A DNA stretch of 64,000 nt, from contig NZ_CP073637.1 in the NCBI RefSeq assembly GCF_029962485.1, positions 1,054,001 to 1,118,000 of the forward strand, in the 5' to 3' direction. Every line of letters begins with the position of its first letter. Position 1 is the first letter of the stretch. This DNA is from Burkholderia cepacia (GTDB taxonomy: Bacteria; Pseudomonadota; Gammaproteobacteria; Burkholderiales; Burkholderiaceae). The notes beneath the pieces are model-generated. The model was not told the DNA's origin, did not search any database, and worked only from the letters and a program-made list of their open reading frames with translations. Positions 8,662 through 17,712 of this stretch are shown in pieces. Position numbers and translations under genes: made by a program.

Positions 8662-10500
8662 TCAGGCTTCGCGCAGTTTGCCGGCGACCGTGGCCGCGAC
8701 GTCGAGCCATTCGCCCGGCGCGGGCTGGCGGGCGATCCGGGCCTGCGGATACCACGGGCAGTCGTCGCCGGTGAACCAGCGCCAGTCGGGCGCGAACGGC
8801 AGCATGACCCACAGCGGTTTGCCGAGCGCGCCCGCGAGGTGCGCGACGGCCGTGTCGATCGTGACGACGCCGTCGAGCCGCTCGATCAGCGCGGCCGTAT
8901 CGGCAAAGTCGTTCAGCCGGCCGTCGAGGCGATGCACGCGCGGATGCGCGTCGACGCGCATGCGTTCGTCGTCGTCGAGGGCCGGTTGCAGCACGATCCA
9001 GTCGATGTCCGGCAGCGCGAGCAGCGGTGCGAGCGCATCGAACGGCATCGAGCGGTTTTCCTGCGCCTGCCGGCGCCCCGACCAGGCGAGGCCGAACTTG
9101 CGCTTCGACTGCCCGCCGAGCGAGCCGCGAAAGCGCCGCCGGGCACCGTCGGGCGCGTCGAGGTAGCGCGAGCCGCCGACGATGTCGTCCGGTTGAAGCC
9201 CGAGCAGGAACGGCAGGCTCATCAGCGTGCAGGCGACATCCGCCGCAGGCGGCCTGGCAGCGCCCTGTGCGACGAGCGTCACGCGCCAGCGCGACGCGGC
9301 CGGCGCCAGCAGCGGCACGAGTTCCGGCTGGACTTCGAGCACGACGTGCGCGCAGCGCGCGCGGGCAAGCGGCACGAAGCGGACGAACTGCAGCGTGTCG
9401 CCGAACCCCTGTTCCGCGCGGATCAGCAGCGCGCGTGACGCAATCGGCTCGCCTTGCCAGCGCGGCAGCGTGCCGAGCGGTGTGGCGCCCGGCGTGTCGT
9501 GGCGCGCTTCGTATGCAGGCAGGCCGCGCGTGAAGTCGCCGAGCGTCAGCAGCGTGACCGCGCGGTGCAACCGCGCGAGCGTGAGATCGGGCGCGACGCG
9601 CAGCGCCTGGTCGAATGCGCGCAGCGCCATCTCGTGTGCGCAGAGCGCGTGATGCGCGTTGCCGAGATTCAGCCACGCGAGGCCGAACGACGGATCGAGA
9701 CCGACGGCGCGCTCGTAGTAGGGCAGCGCGTCGCGGTGGCGCGCCTGCGCGCACAGGGCGTTCGCGAGCCCGAACAGCGCGAGCGGAAACGGCGGGTGCA
9801 GCGCGAGCGCGGCTTCGAACGCGGCTGCCGCGTCGGCATGCCGGCCGAGCGCATCAAATGTGTTGCCGAGATTGAAATGCGCGGCGACGAAACGCGGTTG
9901 CGCGGCGATCGCGGCCTGGAAGTGCGCGATCGCGTCGTCGGCGCGGCCGGTCGCGTTCAGCGCCATCGCGAGGTTGTTGTGCGCGCCCGCATGCCCGGGT
10001 CGCAGTTCGAGCACGCGACCGAACGCGGCGAGCGCGTCGTCGTGGCGGCCGAGCGCGTTCAGTGCGTTGCCGAGATTGTTGTGAATCGATGCGTCATCGG
10101 GTGTGAGCCGCAGCGCGCGGCCGAACGCATCGATCGCATCGTCGTGACGCTGCAGTGCCGCATACGCGTTGCCGAGGTTGTAGTGCGCGAGCGGAAATTC
10201 GGGCGCGAGCGTCAGCGCGTTGCGAAAGCGGTCGATCGCTTCGTCGAGTCGGCCGAGCGCCTTCAGCGCGTTGCCGAGATTGAGCTGCAGCGCGGCATCG
10301 TCCGGGCGCAGCGCGACCGCGCGGCCGACGAGATCGGCTGCTTCGGCATGCTGGCCCTGCTGGTGCCGCAGCACGCCGAACAGGTGCAGCGCGTCGGCGT
10401 CGGCGGGGTTGGAGGCGAGCGCGTTGCGATAGCCGTGCTCGGCCTCGGCGAGGCGGCCCGCGCGGTGTGCGGCATATGCCCGGTCGAATACGGAATCCAT
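8662..10500 (-). CDS. TPR protein with C-terminal GT9-like glycosyltransferase domain
   Basis: 612 residues starting MDSVFDRAYAAHRAGRL. Residues ~1-340 form about ten tetratricopeptide repeats with the phrase LNLGNALKALGRLDEAI and variants (HYNLGNAYAALQRHDDAI, HNNLGNALNALGRHDDAL). The C-terminal ~230 residues contain EQGFGDTLQFVRFVPL, KRKFGLAWSGRR and VVTIDTAVAHLAGALGKPLW, which resemble ADP-heptose:LPS heptosyltransferase (family 9) folds. Such TPR-glycosyltransferase proteins are common in Burkholderia; acceptor and donor are unknown. The start at 10500 replaces a longer frame from 10572. It is divergent from the next gene and probably monocistronic. Confidence 0.82.
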   Translation of the reverse strand: MDSVFDRAYAAHRAGRLAEAEHGYRNALASNPADADALHLFGVLRHQQGQHAEAADLVGRAVALRPDDAALQLNLGNALKALGRLDEAIDRFRNALTLAPEFPLAHYNLGNAYAALQRHDDAIDAFGRALRLTPDDASIHNNLGNALNALGRHDDALAAFGRVLELRPGHAGAHNNLAMALNATGRADDAIAHFQAAIAAQPRFVAAHFNLGNTFDALGRHADAAAAFEAALALHPPFPLALFGLANALCAQARHRDALPYYERAVGLDPSFGLAWLNLGNAHHALCAHEMALRAFDQALRVAPDLTLARLHRAVTLLTLGDFTRGLPAYEARHDTPGATPLGTLPRWQGEPIASRALLIRAEQGFGDTLQFVRFVPLARARCAHVVLEVQPELVPLLAPAASRWRVTLVAQGAARPPAADVACTLMSLPFLLGLQPDDIVGGSRYLDAPDGARRRFRGSLGGQSKRKFGLAWSGRRQAQENRSMPFDALAPLLALPDIDWIVLQPALDDDERMRVDAHPRVHRLDGRLNDFADTAALIERLDGVVTIDTAVAHLAGALGKPLWVMLPFAPDWRWFTGDDCPWYPQARIARQPAPGEWLDVAATVAGKLREA

Positions 10501-10623
10501 GACGCGAAAACTGACGGAAAGCCGGTATTTTCCCACACCGCGAGTCGCGGCCGCGCTTCGGCCGGTCGGCATATGGCCCCGTCACGCTGAGCGGCGTAGA
10601 CTTGCAGGGTCGCGGAGGTTCTC

Positions 10624-12270
10624 ATGGCTGACACACTGCCCGATATCCCGCCCGTGCTGATCGTCGGCGCGGGGCCGACCGGTCTTGCCGCGGCGATGAG
10701 CCTCGCGCGGGCCCGCGTGCCGGTGCGCATCATCGATCGCCTCGCAGCGCCCGCGCCGTACTCGCGCGCGATCGGCATCCAGGCGCGCACGCTCGAACTG
10801 CTGGAGCAGCATCGCACGGTCGAGCCGTTTCTCGCGCTCGGTCATCGCGCACATGCGGCCGCGCTGCACGCCGACGGCCGCGTGATCGCGCGGCTCGATT
10901 TCGATCCGCTGCAAACGCGCTATCCCTATTTGCTGTTTCTCGACCAGAGCATCACCGAGCGCCTGCTGGCCGAACACCTGGCGCGGCTGGGCGTGACGGT
11001 CGAGCGCGGTGCGACGCTGACCGCGTGCGACGCGGGCGGCACGTCGCTCGACGTGTCGATCCGCTGCGCGGACGGCCGCGACGAGTCGTTCGCGCCGTCG
11101 TACCTGATCGCGGCAGACGGCGCGCACAGCACGGTCAGGCATCTGCTCGGCCTGGGCTTTGCCGGGCAGGCATTCGAACAGACGTTCCTGCTCGCCGATT
11201 TCGCGGCGATACCCGACTGGCCGGACGAAGAGATCCACCTGTTCACGTCGCCCGAAGGCATGGCCGGCCTGTTTCCGATGGGCGACGGCCGTTACCGGCT
11301 CGTGGCCGACCGTCCGCCCGGCAGCGACGCGTCGTCAGATGCGCCGACGCCGACGCTCGCGGAGTGCGACGCGATCGTGCGTAAACGTGCGGGCGTATCG
11401 ATCTCGCCGAGCGATCTCGCGTGGTCGTCCTATTTTCACCTGCATAGCCGGATGGTCGACCGGTTGCGTCACGGCCGCGTGTTCTTCGCGGGCGACGCGG
11501 CGCACGTCCACAGCCCGGCCGGCGCGCAGGGCATGAACACCGGCATCCAGGAAGCGTTCAATCTCGGCTGGAAGCTCGCGCGCGTGCTTGGCGCCGGCAC
11601 GCCCGAGCGGCTGCTCGACACGTACCACGCGGAACGCCATCCGATCGAGCGCGACGTGTTGCGGCAGACCGGTTTCGTCACGCAGATGGTCGAAGCCGAG
11701 CGCGGCGCGATGAGGTTGCTGCGCGATCATGTCGTGCCGCTGCTGGCGTCGTTCGGGCCGATGCGCGACGCGGTGCGGCGCACGGTCAGCGAGCTTGGCG
11801 TGCAGTACCGGAAGAGTCCGCTCACGCTCGAACGCGTGCTCGACGGCGGGCCGCGCGCAGGCGAGCGGGCGCCCGATGCACTCGTGCATGTGCTCGACGG
11901 GCCGCTTGGCCGCGCACCGGGAACGGCGCGGCTATACGATCTTCACGATCCGGCGAGCTTCGCGCTGTTGCTCCTGGAAGAGCCGGTGAATGAAGATGCC
12001 GGCGGCGTACCGGCCATCGCGGCCGATGCTCAGGCGCTCGTGCAGGGGCTCGAGCGGATCATGCCGGATGCGGTGCGCGTGTGGCGCGTCACCGATACCG
12101 CAGGCGACGGGGCCGCCGGGCTGGCGCAGGAATACGGCCGCTCGCGGCCGTCGTTCTACCTGCTGCGGCCGGACGGTTATGTTGCCGCGCGCGGGCGCAC
12201 GGCAACCGACGCGAACGCGCTGCTGCGCCACTGCGAAACCTGGTTCGCGGGCATGACGCGGTCCGCGTAA
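10624..12270 (+). CDS. FAD-dependent aromatic hydroxylase-type monooxygenase
   Basis: 548-residue class A flavoprotein monooxygenase. It shows GAGPTG at 15-20 for the ADP part of FAD, the DG motif AADGAHSTVRHLL at 163-175, and the GD motif FAGDAAHVHSPAGAQGMNTG at 288-307, which binds the ribityl chain. The C-terminal ~130 residues match the thioredoxin-like domain of the phenol hydroxylase/TfdB/MhpA-like group. It probably hydroxylates an aromatic or polyketide-like substrate with NAD(P)H. No ring-cleavage genes are adjacent, so the substrate is unknown. A GGAGG at 10613-10617 supports the start. Confidence 0.85.
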   Translation: MADTLPDIPPVLIVGAGPTGLAAAMSLARARVPVRIIDRLAAPAPYSRAIGIQARTLELLEQHRTVEPFLALGHRAHAAALHADGRVIARLDFDPLQTRYPYLLFLDQSITERLLAEHLARLGVTVERGATLTACDAGGTSLDVSIRCADGRDESFAPSYLIAADGAHSTVRHLLGLGFAGQAFEQTFLLADFAAIPDWPDEEIHLFTSPEGMAGLFPMGDGRYRLVADRPPGSDASSDAPTPTLAECDAIVRKRAGVSISPSDLAWSSYFHLHSRMVDRLRHGRVFFAGDAAHVHSPAGAQGMNTGIQEAFNLGWKLARVLGAGTPERLLDTYHAERHPIERDVLRQTGFVTQMVEAERGAMRLLRDHVVPLLASFGPMRDAVRRTVSELGVQYRKSPLTLERVLDGGPRAGERAPDALVHVLDGPLGRAPGTARLYDLHDPASFALLLLEEPVNEDAGGVPAIAADAQALVQGLERIMPDAVRVWRVTDTAGDGAAGLAQEYGRSRPSFYLLRPDGYVAARGRTATDANALLRHCETWFAGMTRSA

Positions 12271-12278
12271 CGGTGAGC

Positions 12279-12530
12279 TCAGGCGCTCGCGGCGGCGGGC
12301 ACGAGCGATGCACGGTGCACGGCGATCGCGTCGCGCACGATCGGTGCGGCGCGTTGCGCGCCTGCGCTCGACGGATCGTCGAGCGCGGCGAGAAACGCGC
12401 GGCGCATCCGCGGTTCCCAGAAGCGTCGGATATGGTCGGCGATGCCGGCCAGCGCTTCGTCGCGATCGGGCATCGATTCGAAGAATGCGCCGATCTGGTT
12501 GGCCATGTCGATCAGGTGTTCGTGGTCCAT
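12279..12530 (-). CDS. fdsD: NAD-dependent formate dehydrogenase delta subunit FdsD
   Basis: 83 residues starting MDHEHLIDMANQIGAFFESM, with RRFWEPRMRRAFLAAL in the middle, which is the typical FdsD pattern. The small subunit is needed for a stable, active molybdenum formate dehydrogenase. It begins 7 bp after the fdsA stop and ends the operon. In Cupriavidus the operon also contains fdsC between fdsA and fdsD; there is no room for it here. Confidence 0.9.
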   Translation of the reverse strand: MDHEHLIDMANQIGAFFESMPDRDEALAGIADHIRRFWEPRMRRAFLAALDDPSSAGAQRAAPIVRDAIAVHRASLVPAAASA

Positions 12531-12537
12531 CGCTGCC

Positions 12538-15489
12538 TCACTTGCCTGTCGTCACGGTGTCGGGCGTGGCCGCGCGGCGCTCGAGCAGGTCGATCTGCTC
12601 CGCGTTGAAGCGCGCGTACGCGCGCTGCCAGTCGGACGGTTGCGCAACCGGCAGCACCTGCACCGCCGTCACCTTGTATTCCGGGCAGTTCGTCGCCCAG
12701 TCGGAGCTGTCGGTCGTGATCACGTTCGCGCCCGATTCGGGAAAGTGGAACGTCGTGTACACGACGCCCGGCTGCATGCGCTCCGTCACGAGCGCGCGCA
12801 GCACCGTGTGCCCGGCGCGCGATTCGATGCCGACCCAGTCGTCGTTCCGGATCCCGCGATCCTGCGCGTCGTGCGGATGGATCTCGAGGCGATCCTCTTC
12901 GTGCCACCGGACATTTTCGGTCCGGCGCGTCTGCGCACCGACGTTGTATTGCGACAGGATGCGGCCCGTCGTCAGGATCAGCGGATAGCGCTGCGTGACC
13001 TTTTCCGGCGTCGGAATGAACTTGGTGATCACGAACCGGCCCTTGCCGCGCACGAACGCATCGATGTGCATGGTCGGCGTGCCTTCCGGCGCGTGTTCGT
13101 TGCACGGCCACTGGATGCTGCCGAGTGCGTCGAGTTTCTGGTACGACACGCCCGAGAAGGTCGGCGTGAGCCGCGCGATCTCGTCCATGATTTCCGACGG
13201 ATGCGTGTAGTGCATGTCGTAGCCGAGTGCCTGCGACAGCAGCAGCGTCACTTCCCAGTCCGCATAGCCCGCGAGCGGCGGCATCACCTTGCGCACGCGC
13301 GAGATGCGGCGCTCTGCGTTCGTGAACGTACCGTCCTTCTCGAGGAACGTCGAGCCCGGCAGCAGCACGTGTGCGTATTTCGCGGTCTCATTCAGGAAGA
13401 TGTCCTGCACGACGATGCATTCCATCGCCGACAGCGCGGCCGATACGTGCTGCGTGTTCGGGTCCGACTGGACGATGTCCTCGCCCTGGCAGTAGAGCCC
13501 CTTGAAGCTGCCGTCGAGCGCTGCATCGAACATGTTCGGGATGCGCAGCCCCGGTTCCGGTTGCAGCGTGGCCGACCACGCCTGCTCGAACTGCGTGCGC
13601 ACGACCTCGTCGCTGATGTGCCGGTAGCCGGGCAGTTCGTGCGGGAACGAGCCCATGTCGCACGAGCCCTGCACGTTGTTCTGGCCGCGTAGCGGATTGA
13701 CGCCGACGCCTTCGCGGCCAATGTTGCCGGTCGCCATCGCGAGGTTCGCGATGCCCATTACCGTCGTCGAGCCCTGCGCGTGTTCGGTGACGCCCAGCCC
13801 GTAATAGATCGCGGCATTGCCCCCCGTCGCATAGAGGCGCGCGGCCTCGCGCACGCGTTCGGCCGGCACGCCCGTCACGTCGGCGGTCGCCTCCGGTGAA
13901 TTCTCCTCGCGCGACACGAATTCGCGCCATTGCTCGAATGCGCGCGTGTCGCAGCGCTCGGCGACGAATGCGTCGGCAACGAGCCCTTCGGTGACGATCA
14001 CGTGCGCGAGCGCGTTGACGATCGCGACGTTGGTGCCGGGGCGCAGTTGCAGGTGATGCGTGGCCTTCACGTGCGGGCCGTCGACGACGTCGATGCGGCG
14101 CGGATCGATCACGATCAGCTTCGCGCCTTCGCGCACGCGGCGTTTCATCCGCGAGCCGAACACCGGATGGCCGTCGGTCGGATTCGCGCCCATCACGACG
14201 ATCACGTCGGCCTGGCCGACCGATGCGAACGTCTGCGTGCCGGCCGATTCGCCGAGCGTCGTCTTCAGGCCATAGCCGGTCGGCGAATGGCACACACGTG
14301 CGCAGGTATCGACGTTGTTGTTACCGAACGCGGCGCGCACGAGCTTCTGCACGAGATAGGTTTCCTCGTTCGTGCAGCGCGACGACGTGATGCCGCCGAT
14401 CGAATCGCGGCCGTACTTCTGCTGCAGCTTGCGGAATTGCGTCGCCGCGTAGGTGAGCGCTTCGTCCCAGCTCACTTCGCGCCACGGGTCGGTGATCTTC
14501 TCGCGGATCATCGGCTTCGTGATGCGGTCCTTGTGTGTCGCGTAGCCCCAGGCGAAGCGTCCCTTCACGCACGCGTGGCCTTCGTTCGCAAGGCCGTTCT
14601 TGTGCGGCGTCATGCGCACGACCTGCGTGCCCTTCATCTCGGCCTTGAACGAGCAGCCGACACCGCAGTACGCGCAGGTCGTGACCACGGAGTGTTCGGC
14701 CTGCCCGAGCTGCACGACGGATTTTTCCTGCAGCGTGGCCGTCGGACATGCGGCGACGCACGCGCCGCACGACACGCATTCCGACGCCATGAACGATTCG
14801 CTTTCGCCCGCGGCCACGCGCGATTCGAAGCCGCGTGCGGCGATCGTCAGCGCGAACGTGCCCTGCGTTTCCTCGCACGCGCGGACGCAGCGGTTGCAGA
14901 CGATGCACTTCGACGGGTCGTACGTGAAGTACGGGTTCGATTCGTCCTTGCGGTCTTTCAGGTGATTCGCGCCGTCGAAGCCGTAGCGCACTTCACGCAG
15001 CCCGACGACGCCCGCCATGTCCTGCAGCTCGCAGTCGCCGTTGGCGGGGCAGGTGAGGCAGTCGAGCGGGTGGTCGGAGATGTACAGCTCCATCACGTTG
15101 CGGCGCAGCGACTGCAGCCGGTCAGACTGCGTGCGCACCTTCATGCCGGCTTCGGCAGGTGTCGTACACGACGCCGGATAACCGCGCCGGCCTTCGATCT
15201 CGACGAGGCACAGCCGGCACGAGCCGAACGGCTCGAGCGAATCGGTTGCGCAGAGTTTCGGGACGTTGACGCCGGCTTCGATCGCCGCGCGCATCACCGA
15301 CGTGCCGGCCGGTACCGTCACCGGCTGGCCGTCGATTTCGAGCGTGACGTCGGTATCGGCATGGCGTTGCGGCGTGCCGTAATCGGTATCGTCGAACGGG
15401 TCGCGCTCGCGCGCCTGTGCGGCGCTCTTGCACGCGCATTGGCCCGAGCCGCAGCCGCCTTGGCGGACGTTGTTCGTGTCGAGGGACAT
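12538..15489 (-). CDS. fdsA: NAD-dependent formate dehydrogenase alpha (catalytic) subunit FdsA
   Basis: 983-residue cytoplasmic bis-MGD molybdoenzyme that oxidises formate to CO2. An N-terminal NuoG-like part has [2Fe-2S] ligands (KLCATDS, SCRLC) and a His/Cys cluster (DHPLDCLTC). Two ferredoxin-type [4Fe-4S] motifs follow at about 195-205 (CIVCNRCVRAC) and 238-248 (CVSCGACVAAC). The molybdopterin domain opens with TTCAYCGVGCS. Cys400 in CARVCHSPTG aligns with the selenocysteine of E. coli FdhF and should ligate Mo; His401 is conserved. ATG 15489 is chosen because the sequence before it in this frame is fdsB in a different phase. Electrons pass to FdsB and NAD+. Confidence 0.95.
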   Translation of the reverse strand: MSLDTNNVRQGGCGSGQCACKSAAQARERDPFDDTDYGTPQRHADTDVTLEIDGQPVTVPAGTSVMRAAIEAGVNVPKLCATDSLEPFGSCRLCLVEIEGRRGYPASCTTPAEAGMKVRTQSDRLQSLRRNVMELYISDHPLDCLTCPANGDCELQDMAGVVGLREVRYGFDGANHLKDRKDESNPYFTYDPSKCIVCNRCVRACEETQGTFALTIAARGFESRVAAGESESFMASECVSCGACVAACPTATLQEKSVVQLGQAEHSVVTTCAYCGVGCSFKAEMKGTQVVRMTPHKNGLANEGHACVKGRFAWGYATHKDRITKPMIREKITDPWREVSWDEALTYAATQFRKLQQKYGRDSIGGITSSRCTNEETYLVQKLVRAAFGNNNVDTCARVCHSPTGYGLKTTLGESAGTQTFASVGQADVIVVMGANPTDGHPVFGSRMKRRVREGAKLIVIDPRRIDVVDGPHVKATHHLQLRPGTNVAIVNALAHVIVTEGLVADAFVAERCDTRAFEQWREFVSREENSPEATADVTGVPAERVREAARLYATGGNAAIYYGLGVTEHAQGSTTVMGIANLAMATGNIGREGVGVNPLRGQNNVQGSCDMGSFPHELPGYRHISDEVVRTQFEQAWSATLQPEPGLRIPNMFDAALDGSFKGLYCQGEDIVQSDPNTQHVSAALSAMECIVVQDIFLNETAKYAHVLLPGSTFLEKDGTFTNAERRISRVRKVMPPLAGYADWEVTLLLSQALGYDMHYTHPSEIMDEIARLTPTFSGVSYQKLDALGSIQWPCNEHAPEGTPTMHIDAFVRGKGRFVITKFIPTPEKVTQRYPLILTTGRILSQYNVGAQTRRTENVRWHEEDRLEIHPHDAQDRGIRNDDWVGIESRAGHTVLRALVTERMQPGVVYTTFHFPESGANVITTDSSDWATNCPEYKVTAVQVLPVAQPSDWQRAYARFNAEQIDLLERRAATPDTVTTGK

Positions 15490-15506
15490 GCAGGGCTCCT
15501 TCTGGG

Positions 15507-17084
15507 TCAGGCCGCAGCCTTGACCGGGCCCGACGCGGCATCCTTGCCGGCAGCGAGCCCGAAATCTTCGGGGAAATGGTCGAGTGCGGACAGCACCGGG
15601 TACGGCGTCATGCCGCCCATCGCGCACAGCGAGCCGGCCAGCATCGTGTCGCACAGGTCGCGCAGCAGCGTGACCTGACGCTCCGACGTGTCGCCGTCGC
15701 GGATGCGTGCGATCGTCTCGACGCCGCGCGTCGAGCCGATCCGGCACGGCGTGCACTTGCCGCACGATTCGATCGCGCAGAACTTCATCGCGTATTCGGC
15801 CAGCTCGGCGAGGTTCGACGTGTCGTCGTGCAGCACGATCCCGCCATGGCCGACGACCGCGCCGATCGCCGTATACGCCTCGTAGTCGAGCGGCACGTCC
15901 CACTGATGGTCGGGCAGGTAGGTGCCGAGCGGGCCGCCGACCTGCGCGGCGCGAGCGGGCCGGCCGCTGGCCGTGCCGCCGCCGAAGTCGAACAGCAGTT
16001 CGCGCAGCGTGACGCCAAACGCGAGTTCGACGAGGCCGCCTTGACGGATGTTGCCCGCGAGCTGGAACGGCAGCGTGCCGCGCGAGCGGCCCATCCCGTA
16101 GTCGCGATAGAACGCCGCGCCGCGCGCGAAGATCACGGGCGCCGTCGCGAGCGTGATCACGTTGTTGATGACGGTCGGCTGGCCGAACAGGCCGGCGAGC
16201 GCGGGTAGCGGCGGCTTCGCGCGCACGACGCCACGCTTGCCCTCGAGCGATTCGAGCAGCGCCGTTTCCTCGCCGCACACGTACGAGCCCGCGCCTTTCG
16301 CGACGTGCAGCTCGAACGCGTGCGCGGAGCCGAGTACGTGGTCGCCGAGCCAGCCGGCTTCGCGGGCGCGGACGATCGCGGCTTCAAGCGTGGCGATCGC
16401 GTGCGGATATTCGCTGCGCACGTAGATGTAGCCGATCGTCGCGCCTGTCGCGATGCCCGCGATGATCATCCCTTCGATCAGGCAGTACGGATCGCATTCC
16501 ATGAGCAGGCGGTCGGAGAACGTGCCCGAGTCGCCTTCGTCCGCATTGCAGACGATGTACTTCTGCGCGGCGCGCGCGTTGCGCACGGTGCGCCACTTGA
16601 TGCCGGCCGGGAACGCCGCGCCGCCGCGGCCGCGCAGCCCCGATTCGAGCAGCGTCTCGCATGCAGCATCGCCGTCGAGCGCGAGTGCGTTCTTCAGGCC
16701 CGCGAGGCCTTCGTGCTGCAGGTAGTCGTCGATCGACAGCGGATCGGTCAGGCCGATCCGCGCGAACGTGAGGCGTTGCTGGCGCGCAAGATAGGGCAGC
16801 GCATCGACGAGGCCGACGGCGCTCGGGTGTGTGCCGCCGTCGAGCCAGTTGGCGTCGAACAGGGAGGGCACGTCGGCGGCCGACAGGTTCGCGTAGCCGA
16901 CGCGGCCCGCGGCCGTGCCAACCTCGACGAGCGGCTCGAGCCACAGCAGCCCGCGCGAGCCGTTGCGGACCAGTTCGATCGCGACGCCGCGCCGTTCGGC
17001 TTCAGCGACGATCGCGGCTGCGAGCGCGTCGGCGCCGAGCGCCAGCGCGGATGAGTCGCGCGGAACGTAGACGCGGGTCGTCAT
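15507..17084 (-). CDS. fdsB: NAD-dependent formate dehydrogenase beta subunit FdsB
   Basis: 525-residue NuoF-like subunit that binds FMN, NAD+ and a [4Fe-4S] cluster. It shows ESGLRGRGGAAFPAGIKW for nucleotide binding, the segment VCNADEGDSGTFSDR, GAGSYVCGEETAL, and the cluster ligands SCGKCTPCRIGS. An N-terminal thioredoxin-fold-like extension precedes these. Its ATG overlaps the fdsG stop by four bases (ATGA), indicating translational coupling, and fdsA follows after 17 bp. Confidence 0.95.
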   Translation of the reverse strand: MTTRVYVPRDSSALALGADALAAAIVAEAERRGVAIELVRNGSRGLLWLEPLVEVGTAAGRVGYANLSAADVPSLFDANWLDGGTHPSAVGLVDALPYLARQQRLTFARIGLTDPLSIDDYLQHEGLAGLKNALALDGDAACETLLESGLRGRGGAAFPAGIKWRTVRNARAAQKYIVCNADEGDSGTFSDRLLMECDPYCLIEGMIIAGIATGATIGYIYVRSEYPHAIATLEAAIVRAREAGWLGDHVLGSAHAFELHVAKGAGSYVCGEETALLESLEGKRGVVRAKPPLPALAGLFGQPTVINNVITLATAPVIFARGAAFYRDYGMGRSRGTLPFQLAGNIRQGGLVELAFGVTLRELLFDFGGGTASGRPARAAQVGGPLGTYLPDHQWDVPLDYEAYTAIGAVVGHGGIVLHDDTSNLAELAEYAMKFCAIESCGKCTPCRIGSTRGVETIARIRDGDTSERQVTLLRDLCDTMLAGSLCAMGGMTPYPVLSALDHFPEDFGLAAGKDAASGPVKAAA

Positions 17085-17581
17085 GCGGCCTCCGGCGTGC
17101 GGGCGACCGCGTCGGCGAGCAACGCGTCGAACTTCGCCGGCGTGACCTTCGCGTGCAGCACGCCGTTGACCGTCAGCGACGGCGACTGCGCACACAAGCC
17201 GAGGCAGTACACCGATTCGAGCGCGACGGCGTCCGGCGCGTGCGCAGCCGCGGCATCGCCGTGCGCTGCATCGAACCGGCAGCCCGTGCGCGCTTCCGCG
17301 TGTGCGGCCAGCGTTTCGCAGCCCATGCTGCGGCACGCTTCGGCGCGGCACATCTGGATCGTCACACGCGCGGGCGGCGCGGTGCGGAAGTGATGGTAAT
17401 AGGTCAGTACGCCGTGCACTTCCGCGCGCGACAGGTTGAGTGCCTTGGCGAGCGGCGCGACGCAGCCCGGCGGCACGTAGCCGGCGTCGTCCTGGATCGC
17501 ATGCAGGATCGCGACGAGCGACTGGCCGGCGCGCGCATGACGCTCGACCAGCGCGTCGGGCGCAGGGGAATTCGGGGACAT
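17081..17581 (-). CDS. fdsG: NAD-dependent formate dehydrogenase gamma subunit FdsG
   Basis: 166-residue NuoE-like thioredoxin-fold subunit with one [2Fe-2S] cluster. Probable ligands are Cys78 and Cys83 (MCRAEAC) and Cys126 and Cys130 (CLGLC). The N-terminal helical part has LVAILHAIQDDAGYVP, typical of the family. First gene of the fdsGBAD operon, preceded by GGAGG about 7 bp before the ATG. The divergent regulator begins 131 bp away. Confidence 0.94.
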   Translation of the reverse strand: MSPNSPAPDALVERHARAGQSLVAILHAIQDDAGYVPPGCVAPLAKALNLSRAEVHGVLTYYHHFRTAPPARVTIQMCRAEACRSMGCETLAAHAEARTGCRFDAAHGDAAAAHAPDAVALESVYCLGLCAQSPSLTVNGVLHAKVTPAKFDALLADAVARTPEAA

Positions 17582-17712
17582 CGGTTATGCTCCTCCAAAG
17601 TCTCATATGCGCTCGAAATTCATATAGTGCGCACCGTGACTTCGTTCTGATTGATTTTGACCAACGATAAGCGGAAGATTTCGCGGTCGCAATAGGAAAT
17701 CGGAGTGCATAA
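17582..17712. promoter_or_regulatory. Divergent promoter region fdsG / regulator
   Basis: 131-bp AT-richer spacer with two near copies of catat (around 17604 and 17621) and a perfect 10-bp palindrome gattcgaatc at 17715-17724 overlapping the regulator start. It should hold both promoters and the regulator binding site. I could not assign a confident -35/-10 pair. Confidence 0.4.

Noticed and set aside
13930..15678. 582-codon forward frame opposite fdsA
   Set aside because: Shadow of fdsA with Arg/Ala/Val/His bias; fdsA motifs are complete.
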